Origin: a virus
Virus record (IMG/VR): IMGVR_UViG_3300005613_000063
Span: 1-62,563 of that record
Direction: 5' to 3' (one strand)
DNA: 62,563 nucleotides
The first letter of the stretch is position 1. Every line of letters begins with the position of its first letter. The translations under genes were made by a program, and so were the position numbers. Of this stretch, positions 1-8,159 are shown in pieces. Under the pieces are notes generated by a model. It was not told the origin of the DNA and did no database searches. It saw only the letters and a list, made by a program, of their open reading frames with translations.

Positions 1-1416
1 GCGAGCAGCGAGGCGATGCGGATCTGCATTTGGGTTTGCCATCTCCTCGATTAGTTCTCTTACACCCGCACGACAAGCCATGATGCGCAGTTCGAGCTGG
101 TCTTTATCAGAGCCAATCATCACGCGGCCAGGTGGCGCTTCAAAGATTACCCGCCAGAGTAGGGCTACATTTTGTACATTAGGAGAGGAACTCCAACGGC
201 TACCTTTTTGTCCGGTGGGATTCCACTTAACATGCATGCGATTATCATTATAGATAGCTCTGGCATAGGCTCCAGGCTTTCCTTTGGGATCGAACGCATA
301 GTCCCCGGCATCCTTGAACATAGTGGAGTAGGCCATTCTGTCCTCGACATATTCAACGAACATACGTACGAATGGTTGCTCGAGGTGGTCAATGATTGCT
401 TTGTAGCTGGTGCTTGGCTCTTGTTCAATGGGCGTAAACTTAGTTGGTTGCAAGCCCAAACAATTGTGGTTGTTGGTGCCTGGTTTATCATACAGAACAT
501 GCCTTGTGTGCAGCGGTTTCTTTGGATTGTACTCCTGCCAATTTAGATATTCACGCATGCCATGGAGATTGCGTGCTATCTTTTCTTTAAGATTCTCCCC
601 GAGCTGTTTGCGTAAAGCTAAATTGATAGGGATGCCATAAATTTCAGCTCGAGCAGCAAGCTGTTGTCCTGCCATTTGATACTGTTCTAGCAGTGGCGTG
701 ACGCCTCTTGCGTATGCTTCCTTTCGCATAGGATGCAGCAGTTTGCCTGTGTTTAATGCATCTTTCCCATTGTAAACCAATAATTCTAGGATATCTGTAG
801 TCTGTGCCTGCTTGCGACCTTCGTGGTTCAGTTTCCATGGTTCGACATCCAACCATTGGTGGCCTATCCAACCCAAATCTTTTGGGTTATCAGGTTGGAT
901 GAGATGCGCATACGCTTGTGAATCAAGCATTGGTCCGTATATTTTATAGCCATGTTGCATGAGCACGGCATAGTCGAAAGGTCCGTTGTGGTATATTTTT
1001 GGAACAGATTCATCAGCCAACAAGCGCCGTAGCATTGCTACCAGTGGAGTTTCAACTTCCCATGGTAATGTATGCAAATCCTCCAACGTAAATGTTACGG
1101 CTGTGTTATAACCATCGACACCTGAGATAGCGATGGACCAAAGCTTGCAAGCCATAAATTCGACTGAGCTTGTTTCAACATCGACAGCGATAGTGCATTT
1201 GTTTTGTAGCCAGCGCTCCATCCAGGCTAGAGCTATTTGTAATGCACCATGCATTCCCAAGGGATTGGAAGGATGAACAACAACTATATTCTCTTCTTGA
1301 TTGGGGCCGAAATGTGCTACGCGCACAGCTTTCTGTAGATCTGCTATAACTACATCAGATAATTGAGCGCCGCGTAGAATGTGGGCGGGATGCAATGTTG
1401 GAATTACGTAAGCCAT
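1..1416 (-). CDS. Family A DNA polymerase with 3'-5' exonuclease domain, 3' part outside the window
   Basis: The frame is open from an ATG at 1416 to the left edge (472 codons). The N-terminus reads AYVIPTLHPAHILRG, which is the C-terminal HPxxLR motif of family 4 uracil-DNA glycosylases and not polymerase sequence. About residues 75-270 form a DnaQ-like proofreading domain with ExoI AVDVETSS, ExoII YHNGPFDYAVL and ExoIII VYNGKDA. Then come the polymerase motif SSPNVQNV and motif A GSDKDQLELRIMA, as in DNA polymerase I (DYSQIELR). The finger and palm motifs B and C lie beyond the edge. It should replicate the phage genome. Its ATG directly follows the stop of the preceding small gene (TAGATG), so translation is probably coupled. 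Confidence 0.93.
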   Translation of the reverse strand, partial: MAYVIPTLHPAHILRGAQLSDVVIADLQKAVRVAHFGPNQEENIVVVHPSNPLGMHGALQIALAWMERWLQNKCTIAVDVETSSVEFMACKLWSIAISGVDGYNTAVTFTLEDLHTLPWEVETPLVAMLRRLLADESVPKIYHNGPFDYAVLMQHGYKIYGPMLDSQAYAHLIQPDNPKDLGWIGHQWLDVEPWKLNHEGRKQAQTTDILELLVYNGKDALNTGKLLHPMRKEAYARGVTPLLEQYQMAGQQLAARAEIYGIPINLALRKQLGENLKEKIARNLHGMREYLNWQEYNPKKPLHTRHVLYDKPGTNNHNCLGLQPTKFTPIEQEPSTSYKAIIDHLEQPFVRMFVEYVEDRMAYSTMFKDAGDYAFDPKGKPGAYARAIYNDNRMHVKWNPTGQKGSRWSSSPNVQNVALLWRVIFEAPPGRVMIGSDKDQLELRIMACRAGVRELIEEMANPNADPHRLAAR

Positions 1417-1632
1417 CTAGAAGAGCACATTCCTGTAATCTACACCGAGTTGCCTTGTTGTTTCGTCTGTCTCTTCTGCCTCTTCTTCAAAGGCATCCGC
1501 TAATATTATTTCCATCATTTCTGTTATGGTAATACCACGTCTCTTCGCTTCATCACTGACTAATTTATATGTTTCACCACGAACGGATGCTTGGGTCGCT
1601 TTAGGCCTTAAGCGCTTTTTTGTCTCTTTCAT
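1417..1632 (-). CDS. Small ribbon-helix-helix-like protein between UDG fragment and polymerase
   Basis: This 71-residue basic-then-acidic protein has the pattern SVRGETYKLVSDEAKRRG followed by ITITEMMEIILADAF, which resembles an Arc/MetJ ribbon-helix-helix fold (beta strand, helix, turn, helix). I chose the ATG at 1632 because GGAAGG lies about 8 bases upstream; the open frame continues to 1782 without better support. It overlaps the end of the upstream 79-residue gene by 32 bases and its stop abuts the polymerase start. A DNA-binding or autoregulatory role is inferred. Together with its neighbour it separates two pieces of what looks like one UDG-polymerase fusion. Confidence 0.65.
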   Translation of the reverse strand: MKETKKRLRPKATQASVRGETYKLVSDEAKRRGITITEMMEIILADAFEEEAEETDETTRQLGVDYRNVLF

Positions 1633-1840
1633 TAGTCTTGCCTTCCAATCTTCGTATGACCGCCAGGCAAGCGGTATAGCTTGCGCAGGGTATAGGTCCG
1701 ATTGCAGGCATAGCAAATCTACCGTTGGCGTCAACGATTCTAATGTCCCAACGGTCAGTCGTACTATCGTGGTATGCGACATAGCGACCCTTCCTTTTGT
1801 CCCATCTATTGGGTATGATTTCGTTATAATCCAAGGGCAT
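1601..1840 (-). CDS. Hypothetical 79-residue protein inserted between UDG and polymerase genes
   Basis: I do not recognise this protein. It starts at an ATG overlapping the last 17 bases of the UDG fragment and ends 32 bases inside the next small gene, so the three are tightly coupled. It has an aromatic, beta-rich centre (RYVAYHDSTTDRWDIRIVD) and a basic tail. There is no clear toxin, nuclease or homing-endonuclease motif. Its position is notable because it occupies the place where a UDG domain would normally continue. Confidence 0.55.
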   Translation of the reverse strand: MPLDYNEIIPNRWDKRKGRYVAYHDSTTDRWDIRIVDANGRFAMPAIGPIPCASYTACLAVIRRLEGKTNERDKKALKA

Positions 1841-2372
1841 CCTTGTATAATTGTTCAGATAAGGCAGCCAAATCTACCTCCATGCGACTGCCTCTGTATG
1901 CGTAAATTCCTGCTTTATCTATTTGTGTTATTTGTTTTAGGGCGGTGCTACCTAATGGAATGCAAATGACAGGATCGACAACCCTAAGTTCATCAATCAG
2001 TCTGCGATAGCAGCAGGCTGCTGCCATTTTCTGCACGGTGTCTTTGGGTAAGATAGCGCCATTCTCCAGCTTTACTTTTTCTGCACGACATAGCCTTGCA
2101 TTTGTAACCCAGCACTCATCACGAGTAAAACCAGCAGCTGGTGCGAATGATTCCCAAAGTAATTGTCCCGATGGACCGACGAAGCCACGGCCTATACGTT
2201 CCTCCTTTCCGCCTGGCTCTTCTCCTATGAAGGCGTATTTCGCAGGCACAGGACCGTCGGGTAGCACTTTTCGTTTATATCTTAATGGGCATCTATCACA
2301 ATCAGGAGCTGTGGAAACGATGCCGTGATAATAGGAGCCTAATACTCTATTAGGTCTTAAGTTAATATCCAT
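1824..2372 (-). CDS. Family 4-like uracil-DNA glycosylase domain, C-terminally truncated
   Basis: The 182-residue product carries family 4 UDG signatures: CDRCPL near residue 22, the active-site motif GEEPGGKEERIGRGFVG near residue 50, VTNARLCR near residue 92, and a later CC pair that can complete four iron-sulfur ligands. It then reaches the AYRGSRME segment and diverges into DLAALSEQ and a stop. The expected final motif (PTxHPxxLR) is missing here but present at the start of the polymerase gene 400 bp downstream. In many phages this domain is fused to the N-terminus of a family A polymerase. Uracil excision activity is therefore doubtful unless the two proteins assemble. Confidence 0.78.
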   Translation of the reverse strand: MDINLRPNRVLGSYYHGIVSTAPDCDRCPLRYKRKVLPDGPVPAKYAFIGEEPGGKEERIGRGFVGPSGQLLWESFAPAAGFTRDECWVTNARLCRAEKVKLENGAILPKDTVQKMAAACCYRRLIDELRVVDPVICIPLGSTALKQITQIDKAGIYAYRGSRMEVDLAALSEQLYKDALGL

Positions 2373-2417
2373 GTAATATTTCTTTATCTCTTTTTAATTT
2401 ATCTAATATCCTGCTAG

Positions 2418-2560
2418 TGTTCCCCTTTGGACTTGAACCAAAGATCTTAATGAATTATATTGTTTATATTCTTTGCTATTAATTATCGCCTGTAAAATTT
2501 AAGCAGTTATTTTCCCTCAAAAAATAATCCATTACGTCTTATCCACTTAGACTAGAGAAC
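2418..2560 (-). ncRNA. tRNA-like structure with interrupted anticodon arm
   Basis: Read on the minus strand, 2560-2554 (GTTCTCT) pairs with 2425-2419 (GGGGAAC) as an acceptor-like stem, allowing G-U pairs. A D-arm follows (GTCT, loop AAGTGGATA with GG, AGAC). Near the 3' end is a canonical T-arm (TTTGG, TTCAAGT, CCAAA) and a discriminator A at 2418. TAATG after the D-arm pairs with CATTA before a five-base variable loop, but about 77 bases lie between them instead of a 7-base anticodon loop, and this stem can extend to 11 pairs. No encoded CCA and no convincing U33 or anticodon are seen. It could be an intron-bearing tRNA, a decayed tRNA or a tRNA mimic. Confidence 0.45.
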
Positions 2561-2694
2561 AAAGCTAGGTTTCCATTGCTCGAGACCAGCTTGCCCCACC
2601 AGTTCTCGTTACATTTCCACCTAGCAATGGCTGGTCAAAGGAGACTACTGCATAATTGCAGTAGCCCTTGCCCTCCTCGACAAGCCACATTTAT

Positions 2695-3549
2695 TTATGA
2701 TTGTGGCACCTGGTCAACCGGTGGGGGTGGTGCAGGAAGTCCAGCTACTGGAGCAGCCGCTGGTTGTGCAACTGCAGGAGGAGCAACTGGCATCGGAACT
2801 CCAGCAGTTGGAGGAGCGACACCAGGAGGTTGTTGAAATGCAGTGGGTGCAGCTGCAGGAGGTGCTGCCATTGGAGGTGGAGCAACTTGCTGCTGTGGTG
2901 CCACTGCTTGCTGCTGTGGTGCCACTGCTTGCTGCTGCATAGGTGCTTGTGCGACTGGTGCTACTGGCGCTGCTGGCTGAGGCTGTCCATAAGTAGCCGG
3001 ATAAGCCGCTGTAGGATTAAATGCATTTTGTGGTGGAGCAGCAACGGGCGGTGCAGCCATTGGAGGTGCTGCAGTTGGCAATGGATTAAGTAGAGAAGCA
3101 GGCGGTGCACCAGCTGGAGCTGCTGCTGGTTGACCTGCGATACCACCATGGGTCCAAGCTGCTAAAGGTCTCTCGCGATCTACATTAGTGTATTCATTCT
3201 TCATGGAGATGCGTGCCATATATTGCTTGCCCGTAAACCAGTCGGTGTCCAACTGGCCGCCAGATGCTGCAATCTGTTCTTGTGTTACACCTGCCGCCAA
3301 AGCAAATCGCATTAAGAAAGGGCGACTCTTTTCAGATAGGTAGTAACTGTGCGTCAATGGTTTATTCTGCATTTCCAAAGATGAATTCGGCCCCATGATG
3401 ATATTGGTTTTGATAACAAGGCGATTGCCTGTACCATCCTTTGTGGGTTCCATTTTAGCTTCTTTCACTGATAAAATGTATTCACCAGCCGGGTAGTTGA
3501 AATCGTCTGCAGGTGCTACGCCCGCCACATTAATTGGTAGGAATCCCAT
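2695..3549 (-). CDS. Putative single-stranded DNA-binding protein (DUF669-like) with Pro/Ala/Gln tail
   Basis: The first ~150 residues look like the phage DUF669 type fold often found beside Sak4 or Erf recombinases: YPAGEYILSVKEAKMEPTK followed by a G-rich beta region. The rest (about residues 140-284) is low-complexity P, A and Q, ending in VDQVPQS, comparable to the flexible tail of SSBs. The coding DNA for this tail contains short tandem duplications (2880-2945). The start has a good AAAGGAG site. The next upstream gene is a RecA-like ATPase, which fits a recombination or replication pair. The SSB role is inferred from fold and context. Confidence 0.6.
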   Translation of the reverse strand: MGFLPINVAGVAPADDFNYPAGEYILSVKEAKMEPTKDGTGNRLVIKTNIIMGPNSSLEMQNKPLTHSYYLSEKSRPFLMRFALAAGVTQEQIAASGGQLDTDWFTGKQYMARISMKNEYTNVDRERPLAAWTHGGIAGQPAAAPAGAPPASLLNPLPTAAPPMAAPPVAAPPQNAFNPTAAYPATYGQPQPAAPVAPVAQAPMQQQAVAPQQQAVAPQQQVAPPPMAAPPAAAPTAFQQPPGVAPPTAGVPMPVAPPAVAQPAAAPVAGLPAPPPPVDQVPQS

Positions 3550-3576
3550 TTAGTTCTCCTTTAAAATTGTTGGGTT

Positions 3577-4419
3577 CTACTTGTAAATAAATTGTCCGAT
3601 TCGAGAGTCCATCGCCCTGAATGTGGGCCAACTACCGAATTCTGGATCAACTAAATGACCTTCTGGAAAAAGATCACCATATTTGTGTCTAACGTCTTTC
3701 GCTTGTAATGTTGGGTCCGTTCTAAATATAGGTCGTGAAACCATCTTACCAGTGGCGTCTGGTACTAATTGCTTATCTGCGTAAATAATGAATTTGCACA
3801 TGGCAGGTAGCTTGATACTTGCAGTTCCTTGCATGGCAGGGGCTACACCCTCTAGAAAAGTCTCACCTTGTTTATCTGGTCTGGACCATTTTTCTTTTTG
3901 TAACGATATCCAAATCACATTTAAGTTAGTTTCATGCAGCCGTTGTGCTAATTCTTTACAGAGATGTGCCTCCAGGAAACCCCAATCTCTTTGTTGCATT
4001 TGAGGCGGCATATTTTTATTTTGATATACATTAATTACTTCTCTTATATATATGTCCATATAAAAAGTGGTTGAGTCTATAACGACAGTTTTCCAACCAT
4101 ATTGTTTATATGTTCTGCATATGTATTCTACTTTGTCCTTCATCTTTTTAGTTGAATCAATATGATAAATAGGGGGCGTCTCTACCCCATAGAGTCTAGG
4201 TAGAAGCGCCAGTGAGTCATCACCACCCTCTTGCCCTGCTGATAGAAATATAGGCTGAGGCCATGTGCCAGCCCATGTAGTTTTTATGGTACCTACACCT
4301 CCGAACAAGAATACTGTAACGCCGTGCTGTGGGGCGCTCTGTCCTGGTATAATCAAATCTGAATCCCATATTTGTGGTTGAGGCGCTGCTGGTTGTGGTG
4401 CTGGTGCTGTGGCTGTCAT
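3577..4419 (-). CDS. Sak4-like RecA-fold ATPase (single-strand annealing or recombination)
   Basis: This 280-residue AAA/RecA-like protein has a phosphate-binding loop FGGVGTIKTTWA near residue 38 (the usual final Gly before Lys is Ile) and a Walker B KTVVIDSTT near residue 112. A QKEKW segment near residue 185 fits sensor strands of Sak4-type phage recombinases. The N-terminus is rich in P, A and Q, like the tail of the neighbouring SSB-like protein. It is 28 bp upstream of that gene and 2 bp downstream of a small gene, in one minus-strand operon with the SNF2 helicase. Other AAA_24 ATPases of unknown function are an alternative. Confidence 0.75.
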   Translation of the reverse strand: MTATAPAPQPAAPQPQIWDSDLIIPGQSAPQHGVTVFLFGGVGTIKTTWAGTWPQPIFLSAGQEGGDDSLALLPRLYGVETPPIYHIDSTKKMKDKVEYICRTYKQYGWKTVVIDSTTFYMDIYIREVINVYQNKNMPPQMQQRDWGFLEAHLCKELAQRLHETNLNVIWISLQKEKWSRPDKQGETFLEGVAPAMQGTASIKLPAMCKFIIYADKQLVPDATGKMVSRPIFRTDPTLQAKDVRHKYGDLFPEGHLVDPEFGSWPTFRAMDSRIGQFIYK

Positions 4420-4421
4420 AT

Positions 4422-4649
4422 TTATCCTTTATCAGCTTTTATATCTTTATTTAATATGCCTTTTATTTCATAGAAACCTTGTGGTGTCCCTATAAAAAAT
4501 ATAGGTATTTCATCTATGTTTTTATTTTGCTTTATGTGTTCTTTTATTTGTGTATTTAATGCATCTTCTATAACTTCTAGGGCGACGCACATTTTATTTA
4601 AATTATCTGCTTCTGTATCGGTTATTGCAGTCTCTATATATTCGACCAT
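4422..4649 (-). CDS. Small hypothetical protein in replication operon
   Basis: This 75-residue protein has a helical N-terminal half and a short beta half (IPIFFIGTPQGFYEIKG). I do not recognise it. Its ATG overlaps the TGA of the SNF2 helicase gene (TGATG) and it ends 2 bp before the Sak4-like gene, so it is translated as part of that operon. A helper role for either neighbour is possible but unsupported by motifs. Confidence 0.75.
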   Translation of the reverse strand: MVEYIETAITDTEADNLNKMCVALEVIEDALNTQIKEHIKQNKNIDEIPIFFIGTPQGFYEIKGILNKDIKADKG

Positions 4650-6487
4650 CAGACATCGTCCTCCGCTAACAAAGCACAGATTTGCTCTAAAGATTCTTTA
4701 GATGTAGCTGCAGGCGCCGTAGATAATTCGGCAACTAGTTTAGAAGACGGATCCCCTGTTTTTAAATTAGCAGTAGCAGCAGCCTTATCAATTAAATGCT
4801 TTATGAATAAATCATCTAATGTATTTCTAACCACCATATAAATAGATTCAACATCTTCATATAATGAACCATCTCTATGTATTCTAGATTCTGCTTGTGT
4901 TAATGTCGCTGGGTTCCAATGCAAGTCTACAAAAAGGACAGCGGAGGCCGCAGATAACTCATTAATTGAGATGCCTGCAGCCCCCAGGGTCGCCACGTAG
5001 ATACCATAACTGTCCTCGGAGAACTGTACGGCAAGCTTCTGCCGTTTAGGCTGCGTCATTGAACCATCAACAGGTCCATAGATTGTAGGCAAGCGAGGAT
5101 AATTCGCATCCCGATGTTTGCCTTCAGTCAGTAGTTTTAATTCTTCTACTATGTATTTAGCTGTTGCTCTTCTCCAGGTAAAAACAACAATGCGATCATG
5201 CTCCGCAGATATAGTTAATAATTCATCTATAACTTTATGTGATTTTAATGTGGATAAAATATCCATCATTTTAGATATAGCTCTGAGCCTTAAAGCCTTT
5301 GGTGCATTATCTTTTTTAGATACTTTTATTGTCTGCCCTTGAAACTCCACAGTGGTGGCACCTTCTACTAATTCACCTGTCTTTTTTAGGTATGACTTTA
5401 TATTATTAGAGGCCTCTATATATTCGGAGAGTTCTTCATTGGTGAAGTCTAGTTCAATAACTCTACGTGTTAATTTTGGTAAGGCACCAGAGACCTCATA
5501 TCTATTATACCAAAGTAAAGTGCCTGCTAATCGGCTACGCAACTCTATATTATTTGTGTCTTCATCATATATAAAGTGTGTACGTTCTGATTCTTCATTG
5601 CCTGCAGCAATCTCACGATGTCCATTGCAGTATCTACAGCCAAATGTGAATGCCTTGTCACTCCATTGTCTAGGTTGTACGCAGCGTAAGGTGTTCCACA
5701 AGTCCATTCTATATTTTGGAATCGGTGTTCCGGTAAGACCCAGCCTTCTTTTAATTGTGTGCCACCTAGATAATTTGGCAGCCTCCTCACTTCTGTTAGC
5801 AGTGACATGCATCAACAGGTGAATCTCATCAAAGATAATCCAAGCCGGTTTCAGCACAGTTGTAATCCATGCAGACCAGGCGGACAGTATGTCGTAATTG
5901 ATATAGATGTGGCGATGCTCCAAAAGATCTTCTAGTCGTGGGTCTTTCTTGCCCCTCACTTTAAATATATTCATATCAAAATATAAAGTGGGGTCGGATG
6001 TTTCACCACACCAGGCAGCGGCTGCACTCAGCGGACCGCAGATAATTCCAGGCTGTTGCAGCAAGCCATCTAAATAAAAGGCCTGCAAAGCCATTGTTAC
6101 CTTGCCTAAACCCATGTCAGCCCCTAAAATCAAACCTTCTCTTTGGGGTGTGCACTGTCGAATAAAGGACACAGACCTTCTTTGATGCAAGCGGAGCGTA
6201 CGACCGCCAAATGGCGTGACCTCGTGCGGGTCTGGAGGATAGCCATCAATCAATCCTGGATACCTGCCAGCATCTACAAGCGATTGCGGTATATAAAAAC
6301 CTTGTGGTATTTTCTTTTTTGGATTCCCTCTGTACGAATAGCGTCCAGGCATCTGCTGAAGGAGCTTGGCCTGCTCTTCATTCGATACTTCCAAGACGTG
6401 AACCAGGCCTGGCCATGCCGTGGGCGAGCTCAAGATGCATCCAGAGAGAACATCGGAACTCAAACTGCTTTGAAGCTCAATTGTCAT
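4649..6487 (-). CDS. SNF2-family superfamily 2 DNA helicase/ATPase
   Basis: The 612-residue protein has helicase motifs in order: motif I ILGADMGLGKVTMA near residue 117, motif II IIFDEIHLL near residue 220, motif III LGLTGTPI, and C-terminal motifs VFTWRRATA, GAAGISINELS, DLHWNPATLTQAESRIHRDG. This last block is typical of SNF2 proteins. Motif I has Val where Thr usually follows Lys. I chose the ATG at 6487 because AGGAAAG lies upstream; the open frame extends 13 codons further without support. It heads a minus-strand operon and faces the plus-strand RepA-like gene across a 237 bp AT-rich gap. It probably remodels DNA during replication or recombination. Confidence 0.9.
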   Translation of the reverse strand: MTIELQSSLSSDVLSGCILSSPTAWPGLVHVLEVSNEEQAKLLQQMPGRYSYRGNPKKKIPQGFYIPQSLVDAGRYPGLIDGYPPDPHEVTPFGGRTLRLHQRRSVSFIRQCTPQREGLILGADMGLGKVTMALQAFYLDGLLQQPGIICGPLSAAAAWCGETSDPTLYFDMNIFKVRGKKDPRLEDLLEHRHIYINYDILSAWSAWITTVLKPAWIIFDEIHLLMHVTANRSEEAAKLSRWHTIKRRLGLTGTPIPKYRMDLWNTLRCVQPRQWSDKAFTFGCRYCNGHREIAAGNEESERTHFIYDEDTNNIELRSRLAGTLLWYNRYEVSGALPKLTRRVIELDFTNEELSEYIEASNNIKSYLKKTGELVEGATTVEFQGQTIKVSKKDNAPKALRLRAISKMMDILSTLKSHKVIDELLTISAEHDRIVVFTWRRATAKYIVEELKLLTEGKHRDANYPRLPTIYGPVDGSMTQPKRQKLAVQFSEDSYGIYVATLGAAGISINELSAASAVLFVDLHWNPATLTQAESRIHRDGSLYEDVESIYMVVRNTLDDLFIKHLIDKAAATANLKTGDPSSKLVAELSTAPAATSKESLEQICALLAEDDV

Positions 6488-6724
6488 GATATTTACTTTC
6501 CTATATTGATGAAATAAATGTGTCAAGAGTTAATCGATAAGTGTAAGTAACCTCTATGTATTTTTTTCTGTGTATCATTTAATGAGCAGAAAAGCTACAA
6601 TATATGTGCATGTGCGTAAAAAATTAAAGCAATGATTATATATGTTTGCAACGACGATATTGACGACCTTTGTGCGTAAGTTGTACTCATAAATAAATTT
6701 TCAAAAAATTTAATGAGGATTTTA
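6488..6724. promoter_or_regulatory. AT-rich divergent intergenic region between SNF2 helicase and RepA-like gene
   Basis: The 237 bp between two divergent replication genes is strongly AT-rich and should hold promoters for both. TTGACG near 6660 with a TACTCA-like element 18 bp downstream is the best plus-strand candidate, but it is weak. No repeat or operator is obvious. Confidence 0.4.
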
Positions 6725-7945
6725 ATGGCGGGCACAAATCACAAGCTCTACAGAATAGAAGATTTGCTCAGTCTCCAAGACGATGGGCGTCACTGGTTGG
6801 TCAAGAATATGCTTCCCAGAATTGGGCGGACGATTGTTTATGGGCATGGAGGCACTTACAAAACAACTATATTATTTGATTTAGCCATTGGCATTGCATC
6901 TGGCGGTGCGTTGCTTAGGCAATTTCCGATTGAGGAGCAAGGTCCTGTATTGATCGTATCGACGGAGAGTTCTAAATACGCAAACAGGGATAGAATACTT
7001 ACACACATTCGTGCAAGAGAAACGCAATCTCCTGAGCTTTTGCTTAGGGGCGGTCGGCCACCTATGCCAAATACAGAAGAGATGCCTATTTATTTTGGGC
7101 ACAAGGCTTTTGAGTTCGATGATATTAGAGAGCAAGAGGCCTTTAAAGAGCAATTAGAGATGATCAAGAAGGATACAGGCCGTTACCCTGTCTTCATTCT
7201 ACTCGACCCATTGGATAGTTTCATAGACGGGGACGAGAACTCTGCCAAGGAAACAAAACCATTCCGCAGGTTCTGCGATTCTGTTGTAGATGATTATGAG
7301 ACAAGTCTCTGCGTCATTCACCACTCGACAAAGAATCAAGAGAATCCATCAATACGTGGTTCAGGTGCTTGGCGTGGCTGGACAGACACAGCTCTGTTCT
7401 TTAAAAAGCAACGAGTCATTTATAATATGATGCAACTTCAATATGTGGATGTTGATTCTGATAAACAGAGGGATGGATCGGAGGGCAGGATATTTTCTGT
7501 GATACCAGAGTTCGACGCTGTTAGAAAGATGACGACGTTCACCTGCATGCAAGAAGGCATAGATCCAGATGTCTTGATGCAGAATGCAATACAACAACAG
7601 GTGCTGCAGCTCATTAGGAACTATGCACCTATTACGCAGAAAGAAATAATCAGCCTTACCCAAAGTACGCATAAGAGAATACGGGAGGCATTAGATGCAT
7701 TAAATGCTGATGGTGTTGTTGCGCAAGATGTTTCTGTCGAGAGGTCGACAAGTGCAGATGGTTCTAGGGCTAGAACAGTCCCAGCGTGGAGAGCAACAAC
7801 AAAAATTAGTCAAGTGGATGCAGCTGCTGCACTATTACAAGCTAAGAAGCGGAATGAAGAAGCAGATGAAGAAGGGTATAACGTGCAAGTAATCGGGCCG
7901 GTTCCGCTCGAAAGGCGTCATGCTATCCAAGAGATCTTTAATTGA
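6725..7945 (+). CDS. RepA-like AAA ATPase (hexameric helicase/primase-loader family)
   Basis: The 406-residue protein resembles the RSF1010 RepA-like AAA_25 ATPases common in phages: LVKNMLPRIGRTIVYGHGG with P-loop GHGGTYKTT near residue 42, VLIVSTESS, Walker B VFILLDPLDSF near residue 155, and SLCVIHHSTK with GSGAWRG near residue 205. The C-terminal ~100 residues contain a winged-helix-like segment (ITQKEIISLTQSTHKRIREA). The ATG at 6725 is chosen because GAGG sits 6 bases upstream; an upstream ATG at 6713 lacks this. It probably acts as a replicative or accessory helicase. Confidence 0.85.
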   Translation: MAGTNHKLYRIEDLLSLQDDGRHWLVKNMLPRIGRTIVYGHGGTYKTTILFDLAIGIASGGALLRQFPIEEQGPVLIVSTESSKYANRDRILTHIRARETQSPELLLRGGRPPMPNTEEMPIYFGHKAFEFDDIREQEAFKEQLEMIKKDTGRYPVFILLDPLDSFIDGDENSAKETKPFRRFCDSVVDDYETSLCVIHHSTKNQENPSIRGSGAWRGWTDTALFFKKQRVIYNMMQLQYVDVDSDKQRDGSEGRIFSVIPEFDAVRKMTTFTCMQEGIDPDVLMQNAIQQQVLQLIRNYAPITQKEIISLTQSTHKRIREALDALNADGVVAQDVSVERSTSADGSRARTVPAWRATTKISQVDAAAALLQAKKRNEEADEEGYNVQVIGPVPLERRHAIQEIFN

Positions 7946-8159
7946 TTTAGTCCTCCTCAGCTACTCCGATGATTTAGCATTCAAGCGATACGTGGATAGA
8001 ACCATAAATGATATCAAGGTGTATCATCCTGAATACTCCACCATGTCCTTTTTGGCTCTGCTAGATTTCATTTATGTAAATGATTCAGATAATTTAGCTA
8101 AAAGGCTTCTGGATAATTACGAGACGTTGAAGGGTAAAGAACCGTATTCAGTCAGTTGA
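7920..8159 (+). CDS. Small hypothetical helical protein after RepA-like gene
   Basis: This 79-residue, mainly helical protein starts 26 bases inside the end of the RepA-like gene and is likely co-translated with it. It has no recognised motif. It ends with a 12-base convergent overlap with the minus-strand gene at 8148-8627. Position suggests an accessory replication protein, which is inference only. Confidence 0.6.
   Translation: MLSKRSLIDLVLLSYSDDLAFKRYVDRTINDIKVYHPEYSTMSFLALLDFIYVNDSDNLAKRLLDNYETLKGKEPYSVS

Noticed and set aside
1417-1840. Group I intron splitting UDG and polymerase
   Set aside because: The gap is occupied by coupled coding sequence with ribosome binding sites, and I see no intron core.
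2576-3093. Plus-strand open frames over the SSB-like gene
   Set aside because: They are shadows of the low-complexity tail and lack start signals.
5118-6517. Plus-strand open frames over the SNF2 helicase
   Set aside because: They are antisense frames without ribosome binding sites; the minus-strand helicase motifs explain the sequence.
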